Source of the DNA: Planococcus citri
Lineage: Eukaryota > Arthropoda > Insecta > Hemiptera > Pseudococcidae
Direction: 5' to 3'
Length of the DNA stretch: 64,000 bases
Assembly (NCBI RefSeq): GCF_950023065.1
Contig: NC_088678.1
Location: forward strand, 59,984,460 to 60,048,459
Under the pieces are notes generated by a model. The model saw only the letters and a program-made list of their open reading frames with translations. It made no database searches and was not told the origin of the DNA. Both the position numbers and the translations under genes were made by a program. This document shows positions 13,654 through 25,950 of the stretch, in pieces (within the stretch, counting starts at the first letter, position 1; each line of letters opens with the position of its first letter).

Positions 13654-13812
13654 CCGCTGAACTGGCAAAGCAGGAGACCGCGCAAGCGCAATTGCGTACA
13701 TTTTTACCACTTTACACGCAACTCACAGTGAACACATCGACATGCGCAGGTTTATTACGCATTGCAACCACATTGCGCATGCACGCTCACTTCTGGTTTA
13801 CCAGCTCAGCGG
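13654..13812. mobile_element. Short GC-richer inverted-repeat (MITE-like) element
   Basis: The left end CCGCTGAACTGGCAAAGCAG and the complement of the right end, CCGCTGAGCTGGTAAACCAG, match. Similarity continues through GCGCAAT on both arms (about 40 bp). The whole is 159 bp and richer in GC than its flanks. No duplication was fixed. Confidence 0.62.
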
Positions 13813-13998
13813 ATGAAAAAAAAAACATTCAGGAGGAGAAAACGAGAATCATGCTTTCATCGCCAATTTTCAAAAGTGAAGAATAAAATTGAAAAGGTGC
13901 GTTCTCATTGTTAGCATAAAAATCCTAATGCGAGTGCATTGGAAAATTATCATTTTTTGTCTGACTAATGATTTTCCTGTGATTCGTTTTTGTTTCAG

Positions 13999-14570
13999 GC
14001 ACCTTCAGTAGGTAGACAGGCAAACAGACGACCATGAGAGGGTAGAAAGATAGGTCAGTGACCTCAAGAGGGTGGGCAGATGGGTCAACCAGGCAGGCAG
14101 ACGATCTTGAGAAGCCATTACTGATGGGTTAATGACCTTAAGAGGTTAGACCGGAAGACAGGTAACCGTGAGAGGCAGGAGTGGTAGGTAAGTAATGGCC
14201 ACAAGAGGCACGGTACGAGTAGATACAAAGACGACCTTAAGAGACCAGACAGAAAGACAGATGACCTTGGGAAACCAGAAATGCACGCAGACACCCTTGA
14301 GAAGCTAGACCGGTAGATTGGTGACCTTGCGAGGCTTGACAGGCAGACTATGGTATCCTTGGAAAGCCAGTCAGATGGGTCAATGACCTTAAAAGACCAG
14401 GTAGAAAGATAGGTGACTTTAGGAAGCCAGATAGACGGGTCAATAACCTCAAGAGGGCAGACGATCTTGAGAAGCCAGACAGACCGATCAATGACCTCAA
14501 GCGAACAGACGGGCACGCATATACAACTTCAAAAGGCCAGCCAGACGGGTCAATGGTCCCTACAGGACAG
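13999..14570. repeat. Degenerate tandem array, ~36-bp unit (GACCTTGAGAAGCCAGACAG)
   Basis: Units of roughly 35-38 bases, each with a 'GACCTTGAGA-GCCAGACAG' or 'GGGTCAATGACCT-AAGAGG' half, recur about fifteen times. A single frame runs through on the minus strand only because the unit length is near a multiple of three. A relic lies at 17725-17790. Confidence 0.75.
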
Positions 14571-15439
14571 GCAAAATTATAAATACATTTGAAAAAATTT
14601 AGCCTGTTAAATTTTACACACTCGGTTGAGTTTGAAATTTCAAATGAATAGATGAAGACTTTTTTTTCAGTTTTGGTACTTGAAGAGAATTTTTAATTAC
14701 CTACCTTACCATTTGATCGCAAGAAAGAAAATAGGAAATAAGTTGAGTTACGTTGAAAATTAGTTCAAGATAATAGTGGCCTGATTACAGACATTTCCCT
14801 TTTTATAAATTTTAATTCTCACACTTTTTTTCAGTTTTGTTTTATATTTGTAATTTAATTTCAAACTATGTATTAATTCGGGTCCATGACGTGTAGCTCC
14901 AAATTCTGATTTTTTATTCAGTATTATTATAGTAGTGTATTGAAAGTACTTCACCATAAAAAACCATTTCATACCTATATTTTTAATTTTGCAATTTTTA
15001 AAAAATTTCGAGGTCTGAGAAATAGTTTTGAAATAGTTGGGACAGGAGGGAAATAGAAAAAATGAATAATACATAGCTCTGAGCACGTTTCTTGATCACA
15101 AATTTTCCGTAAAAACGTTAAAAACGCGATTTTGACTTTTTAGGAAATGACTTTTGGAAATTTGGGGTCCAAGGGTGGCGCCAAATAGAATTTTTGTAAG
15201 AACCAAAATGTAGGAAATTTTTCAAGAAACAAGTTTCATTTCAAGATTATTTTTGTGGCAACGAGATATTCAAAGTGGTAGAGAAGTTTTGAATTTGGAA
15301 GGGGCCTTTGGGAAAGAGGCCCAGGTATAAATTGGAATACCAGCTAAATTCACTTTTTTCATGTGAAAAGTAATAATCAGTCATAAAATCACGTTCAAAG
15401 TCTAAATCAACTGTAATTTTCAATTTATTAAAATTCAAA
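14571..15439. other. Non-coding spacer between two arrays
   Basis: AT-rich sequence with no coding frame of note. It separates the 36-bp array from the minisatellite. Confidence 0.45.
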
Positions 15440-17366
15440 CAGTGTCTGTCATAAACACAGCTTTTAAACAGTGTCTGTCACAAAACACTGGTTTCAAACA
15501 GTGTCTGTCACTACCACTGGTTTTGAACAGTGTCTGTCACAAACACTGCTTTTAAACAGTGTCTGTCACTACCACTCGTTTTAAACAACATCTGTCTCTA
15601 CTACTGGTTTTGAACAGTGCCTGTCTATACCACTGATTTTCAGCAGTGTCTGTCACAAACACTGCTTTTAAACAGGGTCTGTCACTACCTCTGGTTTTTA
15701 AACAATGTCTGTCACAACCACTGGTTTTAAACAGTGTCTGTCACAAACACTGCTTTTAAACAGGGTCTGTCACTACCACTGGTTTTTAAACAATGTCTGT
15801 CACAACCACTGGTTTTCAGCAGTGTCTGTCACAAACACTGCTTTTAAACAGTGTCTGTCACAAACCCTGGTTTTTAACAGTGTCTGTCACTACCACAGGT
15901 ATTAAACAGTGACTGTCACAAACACTGGTTTGAAACAGTGTCTGTTTGCACCACTGGTTTTGAACGGTGTTTGTCACAAACACTGCCTTTAAACAGTGTT
16001 TGTCACTACCACTGTTTTTTAAACAATGTCTGTCACAACCACTGGTTTTAAACAGTGTCTGTCACTACCACTGGTTTTTAAACTATGTCTGTCACTACCA
16101 CTGGTTTTAAACAGTGTCTGTCACTACCACTGGAGTCTGTCTGCACCACTGGTTTTGAACGGTGTTTGTCACAAACACTGCCTTTAAAAAGTGTCTGTTA
16201 CTACCACTGTTTTTTAAACAATGTCCGGATTGGCAAAACGGTATTTTTTAGACAGTGCATTCTGAATAGGGATATGACCACATATCAGTCAGATTGTACT
16301 TTCTGACTGCCAAAACGGCAATATCTGACTGTGGTTCTGAGTGTGGATCTGACTATGTGCCAATCTGGGTCTGTCACAACCACTGGTTTTAAACAGTGTC
16401 TGTCACTACCACTGTTTTTTAAACAATGTCTGTCACAACCACTAGTTTTAAACAGTGTCTGTCACTACCACGGGTTTTAAAGAGTTTCTGTCACAAACAC
16501 TGGTTTTGAATAGTGTCTATCACTACCACTGGTTTTAAACAGTGTCTGTGACAAACCCTGGATTTTAACAATGTCTGTCACTACCGTGGGTTTTAAACTG
16601 TGACTGTCACAAACACTGGTTTGAAACAGTGTCTTTCACAAACACTGGTTATGAACAGTGTCTGTCACTACCACTTGTTTTAAACCGTGTCTGTCACTAC
16701 CACTGGTTTTTAAACAATGTCTGTCACTACCACTGGTTTTTAAACAATGTCTGTCACAACGTCACAACCACTGGTTTTAAACAGTGTCTGTCACAAACCC
16801 TGGTTTTTGACTGTGTCTGTCACTACCACGGGTTTTAAAGAGTTTCTGTCACAAACACTGGTTTTGAATAGTGTCTATCACTACCACTGGTTTTAAACCA
16901 TGTCTGTCACTACCACTGGTTTTAAACAGTGTCTGTGACAAACCCTGGATTTTAACAATGTCTGTCACTACCGCGGGTTTTAAACTGTGACTGTCACAAA
17001 CACTGGTTTGAAACAGTGTCTTTCACAAACACTGGTTTTGAACAGTGTCTGTCACTACCACTTGTTTTAAACCGTGTCTGTCACTACCACTGATTTTTAA
17101 ACAATGTCTGTCACTACCACTGGTTTTTAAACAATGTCTGTCACAACCACTGGTTTTAAACAGTGTCTGTCACAAACCCTGGTTTTTGACTGTGTCTGTC
17201 ATTATCACGGGTTTTAAAGAGTTTCTGTCACAAACACTGGTTTTGAATAGTGTCTATCACTACCACTGGTTTTAAACAGTGTCTGTCACTGCCACTGTTT
17301 TTAAACAGTGTCTGTCACTACCACTGGTTTTTAAACAGTGTCTGTCACAAACACTGGTTTTAAAAT
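15440..17366. repeat. 29-30 bp minisatellite, ~60 copies, hairpin-forming unit
   Basis: The unit is AACAGTGTCTGTCAC plus either TACCACTGGTTTT or AAACACTGGTTTT. Copies follow every 29-30 bases for 1.9 kb with point changes. Each unit is an imperfect hairpin, since AAACAGTGT pairs with ACACTGGTTT. Larger blocks repeat too: 16640-16880 resembles 17020-17260. Long frames through it are artefacts of the period. The array is interrupted at 16225-16368. Confidence 0.92.
16225..16368. mobile_element. 144-bp MITE-like insertion in the minisatellite
   Basis: It starts CCGGATTGGCA and ends TGCCAATCTGG, an 11-bp inverted repeat with one mismatch. The minisatellite reads ...AATGT before and GTCTGTCAC after, so a GT (or GTC) duplication is possible. 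The interior also has paired CAAAACGG / CCAAAACGG words. Confidence 0.65.
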
Positions 17367-17930
17367 AACAAAAAATACGCTTATTCTCGACTTTTCAAGC
17401 ATTCATTTGTGAGGGTAGTGGGGGCAAAATCTGAAAATCAAACCAATTACACCAGTCGAATCGGTCATCTTAAATCATATTAGGTTGGTACTTTTAAATT
17501 TAAAAAAACAGCGTTTTTTCCAAAAAGGCCTTAATTTGGGGGCCACACTTACACCGCAGGGGCACGTTGGGGGCCGAACCTTTTTTACTTAGGAGTTATT
17601 TTAAGTCAAAATCTCTAACATAATTCAATTTTTCAGTTTTAGCGAAATCGAAGACTGAAATTTTTTCCGCTGTACCCTTCTATACAATCATGCAGGTCAG
17701 TGTCCAGGAGTCCAGAAAAACTGGAAACGGGTCAATGACCTTAAGAGGTCACATAGGAAAACAGATGATCCTTGGAAGCCATAGGCTATGGCTCTATTTT
17801 TCCAATGAGCCTTCGTAAAAATATGGGTATTTTTTAAGTGAAAATACATTTGTAGTAGGTATATCTTCAATGTCCTGAGCCCCGACGACGCGACATGTTC
17901 AAGGGTCTCTATTGCGGGCGCAATACATCA
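17367..17930. other. Non-coding, with a relic of the 36-bp array
   Basis: At 17725-17790 the words GGGTCAATGACCTTAAGAGG and ATCCTTGGAAGCCAT recall the array at 13999-14570, so the minisatellite lies between two pieces of that family. No gene is seen. Confidence 0.5.
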
Positions 17931-18226
17931 TCAACCCAAAGTGGGCGCCACACTGGTCTCTTCATTTACGTTTATGTTTAAAAATTCAAAATATTCTGGA
18001 TCCTCCTTCTCTTTCGAAATCTCGCTATCTTCATTAGGATCATTGCGTAGCTGTAGCTCCGCGAAGCTTTTCCAAATTATTCCATCTCTCTCTCCAAATT
18101 CTACACTCGTAAACCATCGCATCCGTTTTAAAGGGGAAAAAAATCCAATGCTGCGATGAATCTGCAGCATATGCAGCTGCACATTCACGCCTAGTTTCAG
18201 CTTTCGAGACCTAAGGCTAAATACAT
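17931..18226 (-). CDS. Coding-like open frame, possible terminal exon, unrecognised
   Basis: The minus-strand frame is open from about 18226 to a TGA at 17931. It gives a charged sequence with W-F-T-S-V-E-F-G, a run rich in Asp/Glu, and F-E-F-L-N near the end. The acidic stretch and the low share of Phe/Lys runs differ from the many chance frames here. An acceptor-like TTTAGCCTTAG lies at the 5' end, but there is no good start codon, so an exon or a pseudogene fragment is more likely than a complete gene. I do not recognise a family. Confidence 0.33.
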
Positions 18227-19905
18227 CTCATCTTATTCGTATCATCTTTTTTATCTTCCAAAAAAACCTCCAAAAACGCGCCCAAAATCCAAGCACGTCG
18301 CAATCTGCATTTTTTTTTAGCACGCCACCAGCTAATTATTCATTAATAACGCATCGTGACACTTGAACGAAAACATACCCACTCGCGAGTCAACCTGCGC
18401 ACACCCTTTCAATTATTCATCTGCACGAGACCAAAAAAAAAGTCAAAAAAACGAATTACAATCCATTTGCATCGGTTAATCGTCATTCTCTTTTGAATGA
18501 TATTTTTTGCTCAGCTTCATAATGAACTTATCAATGCATTTGTAATTCGTACCTACTACGAGTATATTCGAACCCTTTTCGTTTTACGTTAACATCGAGC
18601 GAAATGAAAAAAAAACAGGCCCGGCTAGTTTTTTTTGGTCGGTCGTTGTCGCGTTTAACCCTTTTTGGGGTTTTGTTGTTTGCGGCTACATTACTTAATA
18701 GGCTACGCATATGTGATGAGTTTGTAAACAAGTAAAGTGCACGTGGTTTAATGTTTGACATCGCGGATTAGAAACAATCATTTTGGAATGGACATAGGTT
18801 TCTGGCACAGGTGAACACTTGTGGGTATTTAATTCGAGTCGCTTTGACTTCTGGTGCGGTGCGGAACTGTGCGGCATAAACGAATGCGCATAAAAAGCAT
18901 ACTAATCGGTAGCTCGTTATTGTAGGTATATTTCCTTAAAAAGTGTGCGTAATTTCACATTCAACGCATTGTCTTTTCTCAGCTTTGAAGTGTGTGGAGA
19001 AGTCGAAAAAAAAAACTGCACACTTCGTACCTACCTGCCTGCCTGCCTACCAGCCTACTCACTAAAACCTATAGTTGGGGTAATCGTAGGTGTGTGCTGT
19101 TGAAAAGACAAACGCATTTCTGCATGGAATGAAGATTTCTGCATTTGATAAGCTTGCTAACATAACGCCCGCTTTTGTCTAGCTTTTTCCAACGTGTTCC
19201 CTTCTTATTTAAGCTTGTACGTATTAAGGTAAACACTGTTAAACGTATCGCTTTGTCGGCGTTTTAATAAGCTGGCATTTGTATCCAATAATAATGCGAA
19301 AAATAACCGAGTACGCCGAGTAGGTACGTACGTACGCAAGTCGAATTATTAAGAAAAAGAAAGAAAATACATACGAGTAACCAACTCCAACCCGCAACCC
19401 ACACGCTTTAAGCTTTCATCACTTCTCAGCCTACCTACGAGTATCTGCGTATATCCTCTACTATGTATCGCATGTGCTCAGCATGATCACGGAAAGCTAC
19501 TCGTCGTTTAAAATAGATGTATTCAAATCACGTGAGATGTGCCCGAGATGTAGGTAGAAATGAACTCTGGAGTGAATGTTGGTCGAAATACCGATAATCT
19601 CCCACTATACAGACGGACAACCACTTTGAAGAAATTTTAATTTTAAAAATGTTCTACTGGTTCAGTCTCTGTGGCTTGTAGTATTTAATTTTAGGAGAAA
19701 ATAAATTTAAAAATTGCTAAAAACCTTGACATCGACTAACCCTGGTACCCTTGTTTCATCGCCAAATCCATCCATCGTTATTCTCAACTACTTAATTTCA
19801 GCACAGAAATCGATGTTGGAGTAAAAAATAGGTAGGTACTTAAATCCAGCCCTGAATGTAACAGCCTAAAACAGTCAAAGTTCTCAGCATGCACCATAGG
19901 GTGGA
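18227..19905. other. Non-coding, possibly regulatory
   Basis: Moderately AT-rich with (CTGCCTGC) and (TACC) short repeats near 19030-19055 and scattered TAATTA-like words (near 18333-18342). No gene or transposon ends can be supported. Confidence 0.35.
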
Positions 19906-19909
19906 TCAC

Positions 19910-20350
19910 TGAAAAAAAGTCAGCGGATTTTCACCAAATTCAGCGGAGACATTCACTTTGAGTTGAAAAATACCCACAAAAATTTAAGCTCTGGAGGTGT
20001 CCTTGGAGGAGAGATTTGGGCCCTCATAGAGGGGTCATTTTCAAAAAAAAAATTCGTGTTTGTTTCGCTCGTGTCGCTTTATAATTTGGTGCCCTTTTTA
20101 AAATCATTTTCAACAATTTCAAAAACTCGTGAAATTTTTTCGATTTTTTCGAAATTGTTGAAATGATCAAAACAATAATACCAATACCTACCAAAATGTT
20201 TCCTCAGTTTCAGGAATGATATCTTACAATATTTGTGCACAATTAATGCAAAATACTCGCAAAAAAAAATTTTCAAAAAAGAGGAATTTATCCAAAAATA
20301 AGCGATTCGAAAATGTTTAACCGCTCAGTAGAGTCCTGAAAGTGCAGGTC
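19910..20350. repeat. Dispersed repeat copy 1 (related to 32940-33110 and 62150-62930)
   Basis: GATTTTCACCAAATTCAGCG at about 19927 matches, in reverse, the GAATTTGGTCAAAATCC region at about 62900. AAAAATAAGCGATTCGAAAA at about 20295 matches the AAAAATAAACGATTCGCAAA region at about 62592 in direct orientation. The family therefore has arms in both orientations. Ends not fixed. Confidence 0.5.
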
Positions 20351-20454
20351 TTGGATTATTTGGATTTTGACAGAAATAGCACATGATTGACGCAGAATCT
20401 CAAATATTTTCATTTGAAAATTGATTCATTTTTCATTGAATTGTTCCGTGAGAG

Positions 20455-21655
20455 GATCAATTTTTTAAAGGGAATCATTCATGAACGAATTGTTTAATTT
20501 TTTGAAAAAACCATTTGCGTACGAATAGATTTATTTTTAGAGAATCATTCGCCAATGAATTGATTAATTGATTAATTTATGAATCAATTCGTTCGCGAAT
20601 CATTCACCCAAAATTGATTAAATGAATCAATTCGTTCGAGAACGAGTCACATATACGTACTTACAAATCAACTCGTTGACGAATGATTCACTAAAAATTG
20701 ATCAATTCGTTCGTGAATAAATTATTCAATTCGTTTGTGAATGATTCATCAAAAATTGATTAAATGAATCAATTTATTCGCGAATGATTCACTAAAAATT
20801 ATTCAATTCGTACGTGAATGATTCACCAAAAATTAATTAAATGAATCAATTCGTTCGCGAATGAATCACCAAGCATTATACAATTCGTTCGCGAATGATT
20901 CACCAAAAATTATTCAATTCGTTCGTGAATGATTCACCACAAATTAATTTAATGAATCGATTCGTTCAAGATCAAGAACGAGTCACGTATACAAATCAAT
21001 TCGTTCGCAAATGATTCATGTATACGAATCAATACGTTTGCGAATGATTCGTCGAAAATTAATTGAATGAATCAATTTATTCGCGAACGAGTCACTTATA
21101 CGAATCAATTCGTTCGCGAATGATTCACCAAAAATAATTCAAATGAATCGATTTGTTCGCGAATGATTCACCAAAAATTAATCAAATGAATCAATTCATT
21201 CGCGAACGAGTCACTCGTACGAATCAGTTCGTTCGCGAATGATTCACCAAAAATGATCAAATGAATCAATTTATTCGCGAACGAGTCACTCGTACGAATC
21301 AATTCGTTCGCGAATGATTCACAGAGATTAATCAACTCGTTCGTCAACGATTCACTTAAAATTGAATATTTCGTTCGCGAATGATTCACCTACAGAAATC
21401 AATAAATAATTTGTTCAATTATCCATCGTTCGTGAATGATTCGATTCGATTCGATTCGCTTGAAAACAGATCAATTCCTTAACTTAAAAGCTTCACAAAA
21501 ACCGAATCAATTCGTTCACGAATCATTCACTTGAAAACTGCATCAATTCGCTATCAATAAAAAACACTTGACATGTCGATATACGAGTGTAATTTCTATA
21601 CCTACGAATGTTTCACAAAAAGTGAATCAATTCGTTCGTAAACGATTTTTATTGG
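20455..21655. repeat. Palindrome-core satellite, block A
   Basis: Repeats of GAATCAATTCGTTCGCGAA followed by TGATTCACCAAAAATTAATC or by CGAGTCACTTATACGAATCA. Spacing is about 42 bp for the simple unit, with longer composite units. The 8-mer TTCGCGAA, a perfect palindrome, or a one-base variant occurs in nearly all copies. Confidence 0.9.
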
Positions 21656-24019
21656 CTGAAAACAGTGTTTTTTTTTAATTTCGAATTTCAAAAATTCACC
21701 AAAAATCCAAAAATGAACTTAAGCATCTCAAATTTTACTTACAAGGGTTTCAGAACTTGGTCTTTTGATCTAATTTTGTTTTCTTGGAGTCGGAGTCGTC
21801 AGGAAGAGTTTTTTCCTTGTGAGGCTGTGATCATGCGCTCTTCTTTACATTAATACATATAGCTTCACCTATTTCGGCTATTTCGTAGGTATAGTTTCAA
21901 TCACATTGAGTTGGGAACTTGGGACAACATTTGTAGGTCAATTTTCATTTTCGCAGAATGATCTGACGAATAATCTTTCTCTAAGTACTTATTGCAATGA
22001 CATCACTTTCATGAATTTTGTATCTCTAACTGGAATCAGCCACCATAAACCACATCGAATATTTCGTAAAATTACCAGCACTCTGTCGAGCGAATGACAC
22101 CAGTTTTTTTTTTTTTTGAATAATCTCGTGATATCGCATCGTTTTCTTCGTCGAAGGTATAAGTACTTATTTTGCGCGACATGACGCGAACTCACTTATA
22201 TATCTAAAGCTGCCTTCGGCAAATTCCGAAAAAAATCGTTTCTCATTTCATTTTAGATCAACAACGTAAAAATTCAATTTTGATTTGTCAAAGCATATAT
22301 ACAGTGTGTGCTCTCGTATATACTCTATATTCGCATCAACTTCGCACACCCTGGAATTATAATGGCTTTTCCGTACCGAGGATTATGTTTACGTTGTTGG
22401 TGTTTATTTCCATCTCGTACCTTCGCCTCCACCCGTCGCATTTTCTTCTCCTTATCACATATCATGGTGTTCGTCTTCTCGGTAGGTAAGGTACCTATAT
22501 TGATACGTATTACGCCATATATCGTATATCGAACGCTCCAACTGGAAGCTTGTTCGGTACACCTCGGTTCTTTCTTTTTAGGTACCACTGTTTAATTTTA
22601 AAGCTAGAAGACATTAGCAATAACGCCAACGACATACTACGCTCAACTGGAAAACCATTAAAAAAGAATATAAATTACTTTGTAAGGCGCGTAAAAAGCC
22701 AGTTTATTAGCAAATGTATTACTCGGTCCGTCGAGTTTTTCTTATATAAAACCGCCTTTTCATTATTTTTAACGCGTTTATTCGCGCGCACTTTTTATTA
22801 AAGCTCTTCTTTTGCCTTCTCCCTTCCTTGCCCTTCACCTCGACGTCTCCCAGCCAAACCGCTATTCGCTAAAATAAATTTACGATCTTATAAAAATCAC
22901 AGTGTGATTTGAAAAATATAATTTACTCTTTCGCACCCCCTTCCCCCTCCACCACCCCTGTCGATCTTGATGCGGTCAATTTGCAAACATACGCGTCGTT
23001 TCGGTCGCGAACGAATTTTTTCCTCGAATTTCCCACCAAGCTCGACGCGAGTATTATAAATAAATTGAAACAAATCGTTCGCAATGCGTGAGTCAACACG
23101 TTTTAAGATATTATAGGCGCCTTTGGCCCCGTACCCCTGCATCCTTCATCGTTCGAGACCTTTTCAAAGCGTCTCTAGTATAAATATTTCTCGATAAAAA
23201 ATTATTGTAAAAGGCGGCGAGTAACTATATTTGGAAACATATAGATGCTAAGGTCCAAATTCTTGGCATTTTCGATGGTATCTTCCCCGCCTAACTTTCT
23301 TCCTCTGGCTGTCGTGTGTAATTCGGTTCCAGGCCTGTATAGTACATATAAACAGTGGCCTTATAAAAAATCTACCCTTATCTATACATCCGCTCGTAGA
23401 TGTCCACATCGCGTTTGAGAAGGACGAGTTCATATTCTAAAGTCCAAGATGAGAAATGAAAAAGGAAAAGAAACATTTTTTATATACCTATGTATGTACT
23501 TTGAATCGTATAGGTATCTACTCGTACGCTTACGTGAGCCTATAGAATTTTGAATAAAATTCATAACGTAAATTCTCGTTCATCTTTTTAATATAGTGAG
23601 CCGCATAAATACCCGAAGAAATCCCCTACATTCGAGCAACTTTTCTCACCAAATTGTATTCCAGTTCTTTCGACGAGTACAAAAACACCGAACCGACGAA
23701 TCGGATTTGCCTAATCTTTTCTTTTCTTTTCTTTCTATTTTGATTTCATCATTTGACATTCAATGTCCCCTTGAATCGACGATATAAGCTGATAACTTTT
23801 CTCTCGCGAGTTATGGGCAGAAACTGTCATAAAGTCGGAAAAATGATGCAAATAATCTCCATGCTAAATACATATATTAGGCCAACATATAAAAAACGTT
23901 CCTTCTTTTGTTGTTTGCGAATGGTTTTCTTTGGTATCAGACAGGATTTCCATGATAAGGGGGGGGGGGGTATTTTTTTAGTATGTACTTAATTCAGTTC
24001 AGAAATTGGGTATTCTCTC
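21656..24019. other. No supportable gene
   Basis: Mixed sequence. Parts near 22330-22600 and 22780-23160 are richer in GC and look conserved in style, but no frame has both coding texture and splice sites. There is a G run at about 23961-23970. Confidence 0.35.
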
Positions 24020-25950
24020 GATTTCCTCAAAACAGTAACCCATATTTATTTCCTAAACTAAATTTAAAGATTCAGGCGGAAACAACACTCAAATCACTGA
24101 ACACTAGGTATTCACAACACAGCTCTTCAACTGGCAACTGGAGCCCTCAAAACTACTCCTATACACTTATTAAATCAGGAAGCATCTGAAATCCTTCCTT
24201 CTATATGATCAAAGCTCATCCTTTCAAAATTTTTCATTCACCTTAAAACTGTCGACAGTCTCCCTGTCACCATAGACTCAAAAATTGATCCCAATCTCCC
24301 ATATGCTTATGAGTTATATCTCCATAAAGCCTCTTCCATCCATTCAGCTACCCAAGGGCGTATTCAGGGGGGGTGATTTGGGGTACAATCACCCCCCAGG
24401 GCCAAACAAATCCTTATGCTAATATAATTTCCTACAATTTCTTGCATTGAATCACAGGAAAAAAATCATGTTGTTTTATGCTTCTAGGGAGATAATTTGC
24501 TACAAACTTCAAAATTCATAGAAAATCACATTATCTTCCTAGGTAGTTGCATAATCTGTGTACTAATTATTTTTGTTTCTTGAATTATGAATTTCTAATG
24601 CTTTTGTTTGCTTTCCTTTTTTGAGATTGAAATTTCTGGAAGCATATTTTTCGTTATTATAATAAGGGAGAAAAAGTGCTCCTTTTGTTCCAGCTTACTG
24701 ATCATTATTGGAATTGAATAGGTACTGGGATTTTTCTCCCTCATAACGAAAAATATGTTATCCAACTCAGGAGTAAAAATGATTTTTGACAATTTTGAAT
24801 TATTTTTCTCGCGACGCTTGGGCAATAAACCTCGAAAATTGTCAAAAATCACTATCGCTCCCTAGTTGAACAAACTACTAATTCAAATCTGAGGACGTGA
24901 GGAGTGTCAATTAAGTTAAATCCAGAAAAATCAATTTTACAATCAGAAATGTAGTATTTTTTACTCTTTGGATTGACAAATTTCCAAAATTTTGCCCTCG
25001 CTTCGCTCGTGCATGTCTGAATTTCATTATAAGTATAAACAATTTACTGGATAAATTTCAAAAACCTCACTTTGATCAACACGTTTTTCAAGCTGAAATT
25101 CAGCATGAAAATGACTGAAATGTGCCTACTATTGACATTTTTATCCATATGAGCCCGTTGAGAATTTTGTGATTTTTGTCCCCTACTTATGAGTCATTCA
25201 TCACCCCCCAGGGGGATTCTCTCATTTGATACATCATTACTTGAACACACTCAACTAAATACTCAAATCATCAATAACTTTATTGCTCAGTATAATGATT
25301 TCATTTCATTTTACACCGATGTGATGGGTCAAAATCTGTGGATTGCTGTGGTTATTTGGTCGTTTGTGATTGTGAGGTTTTGCGATTTCCACTTCGTGCT
25401 TGTTCAGTATTCTTTCGTGTGAACTACAACTATGTTATCCTTACATCTTTAAACATGGCAATTGAGAGCAGACTCGACAAAGTTGTGATCTTAACCGATT
25501 CACTAAATTCCATCTCTCAACTATGATCTAAATCTAAGCAACATCCAATTGCCTCAGAAATCTCATCTCTCCAATGTGACATGGATGTTACCATAGCCTG
25601 GATTCCAGCCCGTGTCTGATGTGATGGAAGCCATATGTTCACGGTTAATTCCCAGCCAAAGCCACACCACCAACACTCAAGATTTACCCAGGAAGCAGGC
25701 CGTTTCCTTACGTCGTGTATGTACAGGTCATACCCTCCTCACCCACTCTCATCTGTTCAAAAAAGAACCCCCTCCAAAATGCTCTACATGCAAAGTCCAA
25801 CTCACTATCTCCCACATCTTACTCACCTGTCAAGATCATACCAATTTAAGAAACTCGTTCAAACTCCCTAAATCTCTACCTGAAATGGCTCATAACCCTT
25901 CAGTCTTACTCTCCTTTCTCCAAAAATCCAACCACCTTTCATTAATGTAA
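24020..25950 (+). pseudogene. Degenerate non-LTR (LINE) retrotransposon with RNase H domain
   Basis: Three pieces in order match the C-terminal half of an I/Jockey-like LINE polyprotein. Around 24110-24190 is the post-reverse-transcriptase block L-Q-L-A-T-G-A-L-K-T-T-P-I. Around 25300-25620 is an RNase H-like domain with F-Y-T-D (the catalytic Asp in Y-T-D), V-I-L-T-D-S-L-N and a W-I-P-A motif. Around 25690-25940 is the tail with G-H-T-L-L-T-H and the zinc knuckle C-S-T-C-x(6)-S-H-I-L-L-T-C. Stops, frame changes and an internal insertion break it, so it cannot encode an active enzyme. The 5' part (endonuclease and most of the RT) is absent. No poly-A tail or target-site duplication was identified. 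Confidence 0.85.
24356..25215. mobile_element. Insertion within the LINE remnant
   Basis: LINE-like reading stops at about 24355 and resumes at about 25215. The inserted DNA begins near GGGCGTATTCAGGGGGGGTG and ends near TCACCCCCCAGGGGGATTC, so the two ends carry partly complementary G-run/C-run stretches. The left end also forms a local hairpin (GGGGGGTGATT ... AATCACCCCCC). No coding capacity is seen. Exact ends and any target duplication could not be fixed. Confidence 0.5.

Noticed and set aside
13575..13886. 103-residue plus-strand frame
   Set aside because: Its central part is the GC-richer inverted-repeat element; the openness comes from composition.
14118..14516. 132-residue minus-strand protein
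   Set aside because: It is a translation of the degenerate 36-bp array; the open frame follows from the period.
15705..17275. Several 60-76 residue frames with C-H-Y-H-W-F repeats
   Set aside because: They are readings of the minisatellite in one frame, not genes.
15440..17366. CRISPR array
   Set aside because: Repeats of 29-30 bp follow one another without unique spacers, no cas genes are present and the DNA is eukaryotic. It is a minisatellite.
22280..22600. Hydrophobic frames as a membrane protein
   Set aside because: Overlapping frames on both strands are equally open, with no splice sites or family motifs.
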